Assembly: GCA_024227975.1 (NCBI GenBank)
Contig: JAAETV010000341.1
Span: 1 to 16,453, forward strand
Direction: 5' to 3'
Source: Actinomycetes bacterium
GTDB taxonomy: Bacteria > Actinomycetota > Acidimicrobiia > Acidimicrobiales > SZUA-35
Length of the DNA: 16,453 nucleotides
Position numbers and translations under genes: made by a program. Below, in pieces: positions 1 to 6,487 of this stretch. The notes beneath the pieces were generated by a model that had not been told where the DNA came from, did no database searches, and saw only the letters and a program-made list of their open reading frames with translations. Each line of letters begins with the position of its first letter. The stretch's first letter is position 1.

Positions 1-666
1 ACATCGGGGCGATGGGATGAGCACATTCAAGATCATCTCGTCGCCGATGAGGAGCTGCTTGCCCGGCCAGTCGTTTTCTTGGAAGGCCGGGCCGTCAATA
101 TCTACTACGAGGTTCGGTCGGAATCGGCGTCGGTCACCGCCCGCCTCGTCCAGTAGTTCCAGGGTGGCGGTCGAGAGCACATGGATCGGAGCGAAGTCGA
201 AGACCGTGCCGGGCGGAGAGGCGGAACCGAGGGGCCCGGTCGTGACCTCTGAAAGGGTCAGCTCGCCACTACCGGTCAGGGCTTCGGGATCCGGGTCGGT
301 TCGTTCGAGGGTTGGATTGCGGATCTGAGCCGCAGGTTCCAGACCGACGGATCGTCCGAGATAGTCGGAGAGGAGGTGGTCGAGGGTGCTTCGATCTCCG
401 GTCGAGCCCGATCTCTTGTCCGGCAATTCGACCGAGACCTGGCTGCCGTCGGCCTTCACCATCGACCTGATCATCAACAGCGAACCCCACTGGCGAGGGT
501 GCTTGGCGCTGGCCACGAGACCAGTCTCGCGGTCGACGACAGCCCATGAGCGATCATGGTCCACACCCCGGGTCCCTATCAGCGCAAGGTCGACCATTTC
601 GCCTGAGCAGGACTTCACCGGATAGCGCCAGATCTCATCGATCATCCCGAAGTCTAGGTCCGTCAC
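1..666 (-). CDS. MOSC-domain protein, 3' end cut off by the window edge
   Basis: The minus strand stays open from a GTG at 666-664 (just after an in-frame TAG) to the window edge, giving 222 codons without a stop. The N-terminus, after a few residues, reads IDEIWRYPVKSCSGE, the signature of the MOSC N-terminal beta-barrel domain (usually written LWRYPVKSM). An RGVDHDRSWAVVD segment follows, also typical. Further on, FAPIHVLSTATLELL and RRFRPNLVVD are typical of the MOSC domain proper. The last visible residues, IPSPRC, fit the region of the conserved cysteine that binds the molybdenum or sulfur ligand in this family (mARC/YcbX-like). Such proteins are molybdenum-cofactor or sulfur-carrier linked; the substrate cannot be told from here. 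An internal ATG at 645-643 is an alternative start. Neither start has a clear Shine-Dalgarno. The C-terminal end lies outside the window. Confidence 0.87.
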   Translation of the reverse strand, partial: MTDLDFGMIDEIWRYPVKSCSGEMVDLALIGTRGVDHDRSWAVVDRETGLVASAKHPRQWGSLLMIRSMVKADGSQVSVELPDKRSGSTGDRSTLDHLLSDYLGRSVGLEPAAQIRNPTLERTDPDPEALTGSGELTLSEVTTGPLGSASPPGTVFDFAPIHVLSTATLELLDEAGGDRRRFRPNLVVDIDGPAFQENDWPGKQLLIGDEMILNVLIPSPRC

Positions 667-731
667 CTATGGCCGGGGGTGGGGTGCCGGCATCAGCCCA
701 ATATGCCCAGATTCATCTACATGGTCGATGT

Positions 732-748
732 GGCCGAAGGGCTTGGCC
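732..748. other. Small inverted repeat upstream of the 796 gene
   Basis: GGCCGA at 732-737 and TTGGCC at 743-748 can pair (one G-T pair) around a five-base loop. It lies in the divergent gap between the MOSC gene and the 796 gene, about 50 bases before the latter's start. It could be an operator or chance; there is no T-run, so a terminator is unlikely. Confidence 0.2.
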
Positions 749-795
749 GAGACAATCACTTCAACCCAAGTCTGAAACCCCTGAAAGGACCTGCC

Positions 796-1206
796 GTGTT
801 GAGTGCCGCTATCGACCCCGAGGCGGAGGCGACCACCGCCCATGGCATCTCTCGCCGTCCCCTATCGACCGTGGTCAAGGTGACAGCAGTCGCCCTGGCC
901 CTGGTGTCGTTCCTCTTCGTCGCCGCCATCGTCGTCAGCACCGACGGCTTGCCGCTGGTCGGCTCCGATGGGGAACCCGCTACCGCCAAGTGCCTCGTCA
1001 GGTTGCGAGCAGCAGCAGAAACGTCAGAGCAACCGAATTGCTCGTTTGACTCCCTGCCCGATTCGGCTAGCTCGTGGCGTGACTATGAGCTCGCTGATGG
1101 CGTTCACCAGGATGTTGGAGATGGCCCCGACGTTGGGTGTGGGGGTGCTGCGGTGTTGCCCAAGGGTCTGCAGACACAAGAATCTGCGCATGGATCGTGT
1201 TCGTGA
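796..1206 (+). CDS. Small membrane-anchored hypothetical protein, C-terminal part doubtful
   Basis: GTG at 796 is chosen because AAAGGA sits at 783-788, seven bases upstream. The 136-aa product starts with about 24 polar residues. One hydrophobic helix follows at about residues 25-48 (containing VTAVALALVSFLFVAAIVVS), and then a polar segment with Cys66 and Cys82. It looks like a single-pass membrane protein with a small outer domain. No family was recognised. Codon use is clearly coding (G/C at third positions) up to about 1008 and much weaker afterwards, where the peptide becomes Gly/Asp-rich. A small open frame with good third-position GC runs on the other strand over 1024-1191. The gene may therefore be 3'-truncated or frameshifted, or the last 60 residues may be genuine but unusual. 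Confidence 0.45.
   Translation: MLSAAIDPEAEATTAHGISRRPLSTVVKVTAVALALVSFLFVAAIVVSTDGLPLVGSDGEPATAKCLVRLRAAAETSEQPNCSFDSLPDSASSWRDYELADGVHQDVGDGPDVGCGGAAVLPKGLQTQESAHGSCS
1024..1191 (-). CDS. Possible small ORF or gene fragment antisense to the 796 gene tail
   Basis: A minus-strand frame runs from ATG 1191-1189 to TGA 1026-1024 (55 aa). The middle of the peptide (TPTPNVGAISNILVNAISEL) has strongly G/C-biased third codon positions, better than the plus-strand frame it overlaps. No family was recognised and no ribosome binding site is evident. It could be a relic of a gene, a small protein, or chance in high-GC DNA. It cannot be a normal partner of the 796 gene, since the two overlap antisense for nearly its whole length. 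Confidence 0.2.
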   Translation of the reverse strand: MRRFLCLQTLGQHRSTPTPNVGAISNILVNAISELIVTPRASRIGQGVKRAIRLL

Positions 1207-1251
1207 ACAAGGTCAGCTCGACGCGATTGGGCACTTGGGGTCCAGCCGTTG

Positions 1252-1923
1252 TCATGACTGGTCCTTGACAAGTGAGATCACGGCATCCAGGCCTCTCGAC
1301 GTAGCCCTGGCTGGAGCCGGCAAGATCAGACAGGTCATACCCAGCTCGCAAGCAGCCCCGTCTCGTGATGGCCGATCCCCAACCATCAGTGTTCGCTCCG
1401 GGTCGGTATCGAGCTGCGACAGGGCTGCCCGGAAGATCTGAGGATCGGGCTTCTGCACCCCAAGCTCAAACGAGAGGGCCCAAGCATCGATGAGCTCGCT
1501 GAACCCGAACTGCTGAGCGTGGACGCGGAGGTCGACGTGGATATCGCTGACCACGCCGATCTTGACCCCCATGCGGTGAAGCTCGTCGACAACCGGCAAA
1601 GCATCGGGATAGAGCGGGTGGAACTCGGGGGAACCGAGCAGGCGGTACATCTGGTCGGCCAGACCAGGGCCTATCCCAGCCGACCGGTACAGCAGGTGCT
1701 CAGACCGGCGATGAGCCTCAGCCGAGGTGTCTTCGACCTTCTGGGCCGCCCTCACCTCGGGGAGGCCTCTGGCCTTCGCCATGGCCGTCACGATCCGTTC
1801 GACCTCAGCGGGAACCACCGGACGTCCGAGGTTGGTCATCGCCGCCGCTACATGTTCCGCCGGCGATGGATAGTGGGCCAGCGTGAGCATCCAATCGAAG
1901 ATCACCCCATCGAAGCGCGCCAT
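1252..1923 (-). CDS. HAD-superfamily hydrolase
   Basis: This 223-aa protein is of normal length for a cap-bearing HAD phosphatase. Motif I is VIFDWMLTLAHY: the nucleophile Asp is D10, but the residue two positions on, usually the general acid Asp, is Met12. Motif II is IGVVSDI (Ser as the Thr/Ser ligand), motif III is GVQKPDPQIF (catalytic Lys), and motif IV is LMVGDRPSRDG (two acidic metal ligands). The alpha-helical cap lies between motifs I and II. Catalysis is probably hydrolysis of a small phosphorylated or related substrate in the cytoplasm; which one is unknown. The ATG at 1923-1921 is preceded by a weak TAGG. The gene is divergent from the cNMP-binding-like gene across about 120 bases. 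Subfamilies with non-Asp residues at the second position exist, so activity may be altered rather than absent. Confidence 0.88.
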   Translation of the reverse strand: MARFDGVIFDWMLTLAHYPSPAEHVAAAMTNLGRPVVPAEVERIVTAMAKARGLPEVRAAQKVEDTSAEAHRRSEHLLYRSAGIGPGLADQMYRLLGSPEFHPLYPDALPVVDELHRMGVKIGVVSDIHVDLRVHAQQFGFSELIDAWALSFELGVQKPDPQIFRAALSQLDTDPERTLMVGDRPSRDGAACELGMTCLILPAPARATSRGLDAVISLVKDQS

Positions 1924-2029
1924 CCACGAAACCTACCGGCCCAGACGACGCCCAGGAGAGCGACGTGCCCGTCGTCACCGACCGTCGTTCTCGGCCGTCA
2001 GCGACCGGATGAGATGGCGAGCCTACGAT

Positions 2030-2036
2030 GGGGGAG
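2030..2036 (+). promoter_or_regulatory. Ribosome binding site fixing the start of the cNMP-fold gene
   Basis: GGGGGAG lies eight bases before the ATG at 2045. It favours this start over the upstream in-frame codons, whose translation is Arg-rich and unlike the family. Confidence 0.55.
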
Positions 2037-2044
2037 TGGGGACG

Positions 2045-2521
2045 ATGTTGGAACTGTGCGAATCGCTACCCGTCCGGTCGGTAACGACCGACGAGGTGGT
2101 GGTTGTCGAGGACGAGCCGACGGGCCAGATGTTCGTCGTGGTCTCGGGCCACTTTGCCGTCACCCGCCAGGGAGAGCCGGTGGCCATGATCACCGAGCCG
2201 GGTGCCGTCATCGGGGAGGTCTCAGCCCTGCTCGACTCACCGGCCGGTGCCACCGTCACCGCAACCAGTGATGGCGAGCTCCATGTCATCGACGACCCGG
2301 CTGCCTTTCTGGCCACGAACACCGACGGCGTCCACGAGATCGCCCGACTGCTGGCCGCTCGCCTCAACCGCCTTGTCGGCTACCTGGCCGACCTCAAGGC
2401 GCAGTACGGGGCCACCCAGGGCCACCTCGGATTGGTCGACGAGGTCTTGTCCAAACTCACCTTCAGTCCTGAGCTCTCCGTCGAACCCGGCTCTGAGCGT
2501 GATCCCGACCCCCAGTACTGA
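2045..2521 (+). CDS. Stand-alone cyclic-nucleotide-binding-fold protein
   Basis: The 158-aa product is a single Crp/cNMP-binding beta-barrel. It contains the opening strands (VTTDEVVVVEDEPTGQMFVVVSGHFAV), the turn EPGAVIGEVSALLDSPAGATVTATSDGELHVID, and a C-terminal helix (HEIARLLAARLNRLVGYLADLKAQ). No helix-turn-helix follows, so it is not a Crp-type transcription factor. The phosphate-binding cassette keeps GE, but the Arg expected in the P-R-x-A part is not there (SPAGATV). Classical cAMP binding is therefore doubtful. It may act as a small ligand sensor or a protein-interaction subunit in the cytoplasm. It is convergent with the phosphoesterase gene, with only 25 bases between their stops. 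Confidence 0.82.
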   Translation: MLELCESLPVRSVTTDEVVVVEDEPTGQMFVVVSGHFAVTRQGEPVAMITEPGAVIGEVSALLDSPAGATVTATSDGELHVIDDPAAFLATNTDGVHEIARLLAARLNRLVGYLADLKAQYGATQGHLGLVDEVLSKLTFSPELSVEPGSERDPDPQY

Positions 2522-2546
2522 CGCCTCTGGACGGGGCTAGTGGCGA

Positions 2547-3308
2547 CTAGTTGGAAGTTGCCCAGAGGTCGTCTTCGGCGTCACCGTAGGCCGACCACCA
2601 TGAGGCCGATCCTGCCGATGAGTCGATGATGGCGTGAGGGGGCACCGGTCCTGGTTGGGCCCCAGCGTTGACCACCGCCGTGTCATCTACCGTGGCCAGC
2701 CACGAGCCTCCGTCATGGAACGGTGAATCGTGGATATGGCCCGACAACACGAGATCGGGTCTGAAGCGAGCGATCCAAGCGTTCAGATCGGGATCTCCAA
2801 TATGGCGCCGTCCCGTCCACGACACCGGGCTCTCATCCGGTGGGAAGTGGTAGATCCAGATCCAGCGCCCTGGCCGTCCCTCGGCGTCGGCTTCGAGCTG
2901 GGCCTCGACCTCGGACCGGGTGATGGGACCATCCCACCAGGGACAGACCGTGATGCGAACGCCGTCATGGTCGAGTCGGGACCAGTCGACGACGGCGTCG
3001 TGGCCCATGGCCTCTATCCAGCCGGCCGCCTTCTCACCATGATCATTGCGACTGGTCAGATCATGGTTACCGGAACAGACCACCACCGTTGTCGTCTCGG
3101 CCAGCTTCGCTACATAGGTCTGCAACACTACGATCTGCGACTCCAGCGGCACCGCTGAGGCGAGGTCGAGCAGATCCCCGGCCAGCACCACAACGTCGAA
3201 CGCTGAACCCTGTTCCAACACCCAGTCGAGTTGGGGTAGGCGGTAGTGGAGATCGGAGGTCAACAGGAGCCGCACGGGCTCGACTGTAACCCTCGTCTCT
3301 CCGGTCAT
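2547..3308 (-). CDS. Calcineurin-like metallophosphoesterase
   Basis: All five metal-ligand motifs of the calcineurin-like phosphoesterase fold are present in order in this 253-aa protein: SDLHY (Asp19, His21), GDLLD (Asp45), GNHD (Asn81, His82), YHFPP (His154) and GHIHDS (His191, His193). It should bind two divalent metals and hydrolyse a phosphomonoester or phosphodiester. The substrate is unknown; cyclic nucleotides, nucleotides and phosphoproteins all occur in this superfamily. There is no signal peptide or membrane helix, so it is probably cytoplasmic. The ATG at 3308-3306 is the longest start. A GTG seven codons later (VTVEPVRLLL) would leave the fold intact. It is divergent from the UGSC gene across only 39 bases. 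Confidence 0.93.
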   Translation of the reverse strand: MTGETRVTVEPVRLLLTSDLHYRLPQLDWVLEQGSAFDVVVLAGDLLDLASAVPLESQIVVLQTYVAKLAETTTVVVCSGNHDLTSRNDHGEKAAGWIEAMGHDAVVDWSRLDHDGVRITVCPWWDGPITRSEVEAQLEADAEGRPGRWIWIYHFPPDESPVSWTGRRHIGDPDLNAWIARFRPDLVLSGHIHDSPFHDGGSWLATVDDTAVVNAGAQPGPVPPHAIIDSSAGSASWWSAYGDAEDDLWATSN

Positions 3309-3336
3309 GCCCTGGCTCTGGATCGTCCCTGTGGCC

Positions 3337-3342
3337 TAGCGT
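3337..3342 (+). promoter_or_regulatory. Candidate -10 element for leaderless UGSC mRNA
   Basis: TAGCGT (TANNNT type) ends five bases before the ATG at 3348. That is the spacing seen in leaderless actinobacterial transcripts, and no Shine-Dalgarno is visible in front of that ATG. No convincing -35 hexamer is present. Confidence 0.3.
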
Positions 3343-3347
3343 TGAGC

Positions 3348-3995
3348 ATGGCCTCGCTCCAAATCCTCAGCCCCGTTGCCCCGACCCGGGTCGAGGAGCG
3401 CCCCCTGGCTCCCCGCCTCGACAACATCGACGGTGCTCGCATCGCCCTGCTGGACAATCAGAAGGCCAACGCCGGTTCCCTGCTGGCCGCCGTTGGCCAG
3501 GACCTGGTGGCCCGCTACCCCGACCTCACCCTCACCACCGAGCACAAGATCGCAACTTCGGCCTCACCGGCTGAGGTAATGGACCGGCTCCGCAGCTGTG
3601 ATGCGGTGGTGTTGGCGATCGCGGATTGAGGTAGCTGCACGTCGTGGAGTGTCCACGACTCTGTCGAATTGGAACACCATGGGGTCCCCACCGCTGTCGT
3701 CTGTAGCGACGAGTTCGGCCCCCTGGGCCGGGCCGAAGCTGAAGTGCTGGGCGCCCCCGGCCTGCCCTTGGTGCCCATCCCCCATCCCCTGGCCGACAAC
3801 CATCAGGAGCTGGTGGGGGCCAAAGCCAGTGCCATTGTCGGCGAGATCATCGACGCCCTCACCGGCGACGCCGCCTCGGTCGCGGCCGCTCACCGTGAAC
3901 GGTTCCAACGATTGACCCAACGCCGCCTCGACGCTGGCGAGTTGTGCCTCGACGACGCCTGCGCGATCGACCTCGCCCTCGGCCCCCGCCCCTGA
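3348..3995 (+). CDS. UGSC-family selenoprotein (in-frame TGA at 3627-3629 read as selenocysteine)
   Basis: A single frame runs from ATG 3348 to TGA 3993-3995 and is interrupted only by TGA at 3627-3629. Read through, it encodes 215 residues with selenocysteine at position 94 in the motif U94-G95-S96-C97, giving IADUGSCTSWSVHDSVELE. This is the signature of the UGSC (CGSC in Cys forms) protein family. The N-terminal part, RPLAPRLDNIDGARIALLDN then KANAGSLL, is also family-typical. Both sides of the TGA are strongly coding and stay in phase. A hairpin suited to a bacterial SECIS follows at 3641-3659. The U-x-x-C arrangement suggests a thiol/selenol redox or metal-binding site; the reaction is not known. 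The stop overlaps the next gene's start (TGATG). A split into two genes would leave the second half without a start at the motif. Confidence 0.9.
3627..3629 (+). other. Recoded UGA codon (selenocysteine 94)
   Basis: This TGA is the only in-frame stop between 3348 and 3993. It falls exactly where the family has U or C in the U/C-G-S-C motif. It needs SelB, tRNA-Sec (selC), SelA and SelD, none of which lie in this window. Confidence 0.87.
3641..3659 (+). promoter_or_regulatory. Bacterial SECIS-like hairpin
   Basis: GTCGTGGA at 3641-3648 pairs perfectly over eight bases with TCCACGAC at 3652-3659, enclosing a GTG loop. The stem begins after 11 spacer bases following the UGA. The loop begins 19 bases after it, and the first loop base is G. 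These features agree with the bacterial SECIS consensus (loop 16-37 bases after UGA, G within the first two loop bases) and with the spacing in E. coli fdhF. It lies inside the reading frame, as bacterial SECIS elements do. Confidence 0.8.
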
Positions 3996-5062
3996 TGGCG
4001 GCCGAGCTGATCGAACTGGCCGACGGAGAACAGGAAGGGCTCGACGACTACCTCGAAGAGATGGGCTGGAGTGACGGGTTGCCCGTCGTCGCCCCTACTC
4101 CGCCCCGGGTCGAGGCCATGCTGGGCGGGGCCGACCGGCCTCCGGATCATGAGCTGGGATTCATGGCCCCCCGCCGGGGCGTGGTCTCCGCCGAGACCCT
4201 GGCCGTCAACGCCGTCATGGCCGGTTGCCGGCCTGACCACTTCGCCGTGGTCCTCACCGCCTTCGACGCCATGCTCGACCCTGCCTTCAATCTGTTCGCC
4301 GTCCAATCGACGACCCACCCCTGTTCCCCGCTGGTCATCGTCAATGGTCCGATCGCAGCCGAGCTTGGAGTCAATGCCCGCTATGGGGCCTTCGGACCTG
4401 GGGTCCGGGCCAACGCGACGATCGGCCGGGCGGTCCGCCTGGGCTTGTTGAACATCGGGGGAGCTGCCCCTGGTGTACTCGACCGCTCGACCCAGGGCCA
4501 GCCCTCCAAGTATTCGTTCTGCGTTGCCGAAAATGAGGCCGAGAGCCCGTGGGAGCCCCTCCACGTCGAGCGGGGGATCGAGCCTGGCTACTCGGCCGTC
4601 ACCGTCGTCGGCTGCGAGAACCCCCACAACATCAACGACCATGTCTCGATCGATGCCGACGGGATCCTGACCACGGTCGCCGGCTCCATGGCCAACATGG
4701 GTTCGAACAATGCCTACCTCCACGGCGGCCCCGTGCTCGCCCTGGGGCCTGAACACGCCGCCATCGTGGCCGCCGCCGGGTTGAGCAAGGACGATGTCCG
4801 CCAGTACGTGTTCGACGAGGCCCGCATCCCCCGTCATATCTGGGAGCGGGGCGGGATGGCCAGGATGGCAGGCGACCCCTTCGCCGCCGAATCTGCCGTC
4901 CCCATCATCCGCCGCCCCGAGGATCTGCTCATCATGGTGGTTGGCGGCTTCGGTCGTCACTCATCATGGCTGCCCACCTTCGGAGGCTCGACCCAAGCCG
5001 TGACCCGCCCCATTGCTGACATCTCCGGCGCCCCGATCCGCTCCGTCCTCGATCTGCGGTGA
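3995..5062 (+). CDS. Conserved protein of unknown function coupled to the UGSC selenoprotein
   Basis: The ATG at 3995 overlaps the TGA of the UGSC gene (TGATG), so the two are translationally coupled. The 355-aa product has no signal peptide or membrane helix. Landmarks are LEEMGWSDGLPVVAPTPPRV near the start, AVNAVMAGCRPDHF (Cys78), FAVQSTTHPCSPLVIVNGP (Cys110), GVRANATIGRAVRLGLLNIGG, and VVGCENPHNINDHVS (Cys207, two His). The Cys and His residues could bind metal or take part in thiol chemistry with the selenoprotein; this is inference. From memory, proteins of this type commonly accompany UGSC-family genes, but no enzyme activity was recognised. A strong hairpin follows its stop. Confidence 0.85.
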   Translation: MAAELIELADGEQEGLDDYLEEMGWSDGLPVVAPTPPRVEAMLGGADRPPDHELGFMAPRRGVVSAETLAVNAVMAGCRPDHFAVVLTAFDAMLDPAFNLFAVQSTTHPCSPLVIVNGPIAAELGVNARYGAFGPGVRANATIGRAVRLGLLNIGGAAPGVLDRSTQGQPSKYSFCVAENEAESPWEPLHVERGIEPGYSAVTVVGCENPHNINDHVSIDADGILTTVAGSMANMGSNNAYLHGGPVLALGPEHAAIVAAAGLSKDDVRQYVFDEARIPRHIWERGGMARMAGDPFAAESAVPIIRRPEDLLIMVVGGFGRHSSWLPTFGGSTQAVTRPIADISGAPIRSVLDLR

Positions 5063-5104
5063 GGTGGCTGGCCCAGCCTGCCCCCGGTCCGGTTCATACC
5101 GAAG

Positions 5105-5128
5105 AGGTGGGCGGAGGCCCCGCCACCT
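5105..5128 (+). terminator. Strong GC hairpin after the UGSC-partner gene
   Basis: AGGTGGGCGG and CCGCCACCT pair over nine base pairs with one bulged G. No T-tract follows, so this would be a tail-less hairpin of the kind often seen in actinobacteria. It may end or attenuate the UGSC transcript before the acyl-CoA dehydrogenase gene. Confidence 0.4.
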
Positions 5129-5152
5129 AACATCGGGCTGACTAGCTCGATC

Positions 5153-5158
5153 AGGGAG
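5153..5158 (+). promoter_or_regulatory. Ribosome binding site of the acyl-CoA dehydrogenase gene
   Basis: AGGGAG lies six bases before the ATG at 5165, in contrast to the apparently leaderless genes nearby. Confidence 0.6.
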
Positions 5159-5164
5159 TTCCAC

Positions 5165-6376
5165 ATGAGCGACGGCAGCGCGTCGACCACGACCGTGCAG
5201 ATTGAGGTGCGGCAGTGGTTGGCCGACAACTGGGACGAGGCGCTGCCCCGCAAGGAGTGGTTGGGTCGCGTCGCCGACTCCGGTTGGGCCGCTCCCAGCT
5301 GGCCGGCCCAATGGCACGGCAAGGGCCTCGATCCGACCCTCACCAACACGGTCAAAGCCGAGTTCCGGCGGGCAGGCGCCGACGGCACCGGCCAGGACAG
5401 GACGAACCTGTGGGCCAACACCGTCCTCGCCTTCGGCAGCGACGAGCTCAAGCAGCAGTTCCTACGTCCCCTCCTGATGGGTGAGGTCAACATGTGCCTC
5501 CTCTACAGCGAGCCCGGTGCCGGCTCCGACCTGGCTGGCATCCAGACCAGGGCGGAGCGAGACGGTGACGAGTGGATCGTGAACGGACAGAAGGTCTGGA
5601 CGTCAGGGGGTCGCCAAGCCGATTACGCCCTCCTCATCACCCGCACCGACTGGGATGTCCCCAAACACCGCGGAATCACCTTCTTCTGGTTCCCCATGAA
5701 GCAGGACGGGGTCGAAGTACGGGCCCTGCGCCAAGCCACCGGCGACGCCCGCTTCAACGAGGTCTTCATCACCGATGGTCGTGTCCCCAATCACAACATC
5801 CTGGGTGAGCAGAACAATGGCTGGATGGTGCTCCAGACCGCCCTCCAATACGAGCGGGCGGCCATGGGGGAGAACCAGCGCCGCCGACAGACCCAGCGCG
5901 CTGACAGCGCCGTCCGCTCAGCCGGAGACGAAGCCCCGGCCCCGGTACCAGACCTGTCCCTCACCGACCTGGCCCGCGACGTCGCCAAGAGCGGTGATCC
6001 CATGATCCGTCAGCGCTTGGCCACCCTCCACTCGCTGGTCAAGGTCAACGAGTGGAACAACCTGCGGGCCAAGGCCGAGCTTGCCCAGGGCAACTCATCG
6101 TCGGTTGTCTCGCTCGGCAAGCTGGCCATGAGCAGGATCCTGCACACCGCCGGCAGTCTCCAGACCGAGCTCCTCGGGGCCGAAGGGATGACGGGAGGGA
6201 CTAGCTCTCCTCGCTCAGCCGATGCCACCTATGCCTTGTTGAACGCCTTCTTCACCTCGATTGGAGGTGGCACCGACCAGATCCAGCGCAACATCATCGG
6301 TGAACGGATTCTGGGTCTGCCCAAGGAGCCTGAGTTGGACAAGACCGTCCCCTTCCGCGAGGTACGCAAGGCATGA
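5165..6376 (+). CDS. Acyl-CoA dehydrogenase family protein
   Basis: This 403-aa flavoprotein should oxidise an acyl-CoA (or similar thioester) at the alpha-beta bond using FAD. The N-terminal helical domain is at about 1-105. The middle beta-domain carries the flavin-contacting CLLYSEPGAGSDLAG (about 111-125) and DEWIVNGQKVWTSGG (about 135-149). The C-terminal helical domain ends in SIGGGTDQIQRNIIGERILGLP, the typical FAD/tetramer-contact and C-terminal motif. An insert rich in Arg, Ser and Pro (about 238-265) sits between middle and C-terminal domains, as in some actinobacterial FadE proteins. The substrate cannot be inferred. It follows the UGSC pair on the same strand after about 100 bases that hold a hairpin, so it may be a separate transcription unit. 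Confidence 0.93.
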   Translation: MSDGSASTTTVQIEVRQWLADNWDEALPRKEWLGRVADSGWAAPSWPAQWHGKGLDPTLTNTVKAEFRRAGADGTGQDRTNLWANTVLAFGSDELKQQFLRPLLMGEVNMCLLYSEPGAGSDLAGIQTRAERDGDEWIVNGQKVWTSGGRQADYALLITRTDWDVPKHRGITFFWFPMKQDGVEVRALRQATGDARFNEVFITDGRVPNHNILGEQNNGWMVLQTALQYERAAMGENQRRRQTQRADSAVRSAGDEAPAPVPDLSLTDLARDVAKSGDPMIRQRLATLHSLVKVNEWNNLRAKAELAQGNSSSVVSLGKLAMSRILHTAGSLQTELLGAEGMTGGTSSPRSADATYALLNAFFTSIGGGTDQIQRNIIGERILGLPKEPELDKTVPFREVRKA

Positions 6377-6397
6377 GTGGCCGAGCGAAGCTGACCT

Positions 6398-6420
6398 GAG
6401 CGCCCTGACCAGGCTCTTTT
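6398..6420 (+). terminator. Weak candidate terminator after the acyl-CoA dehydrogenase gene
   Basis: An imperfect stem (GAGC with GCTC, CTG with CAG, and a bulge) is followed directly by TTTT at 6417-6420. It is well placed between two plus-strand transcription units, but the stem is short. Confidence 0.35.
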
Positions 6421-6475
6421 AACTCCAGTTCGTGATTTCTGCTGGCCTGCCTTATCGCTCTGAGGCAACCGTCAC

Positions 6476-6481
6476 TATCAT
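6476..6481 (+). promoter_or_regulatory. Candidate -10 element for the leaderless sigma-factor gene
   Basis: TATCAT ends six bases before the ATG at 6488, and no Shine-Dalgarno precedes the ATG. The upstream TTATCG at 6452-6457 is only a weak -35. A clear GGAAT/GTT autoregulatory promoter of the SigR/SigH type was not found. Confidence 0.4.
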
Positions 6482-6487
6482 GGTGCT

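Noticed and set aside
1519..2271. Plus-strand open frame (250 codons) opposite the HAD gene and running into the cNMP-fold gene
   Set aside because: Arg/His-rich translation without motifs; the HAD motifs on the minus strand and the cNMP fold in another frame explain the region.
3348..3629. Reading the TGA at 3627 as a true stop, giving a 93-aa protein and a separate downstream gene, or as a nonsense mutation
   Set aside because: The frame continues in phase to 3993 with full coding character, the family motif spans the TGA, a SECIS-like hairpin follows, and no suitable start exists right after it.
3890..4960. Long minus-strand open frame (356 codons) opposite the UGSC-partner gene
   Set aside because: Its translation is low-complexity and rich in Gly, Asp and His, as typical for the antisense of a high-GC gene; the plus-strand protein has conserved motifs.
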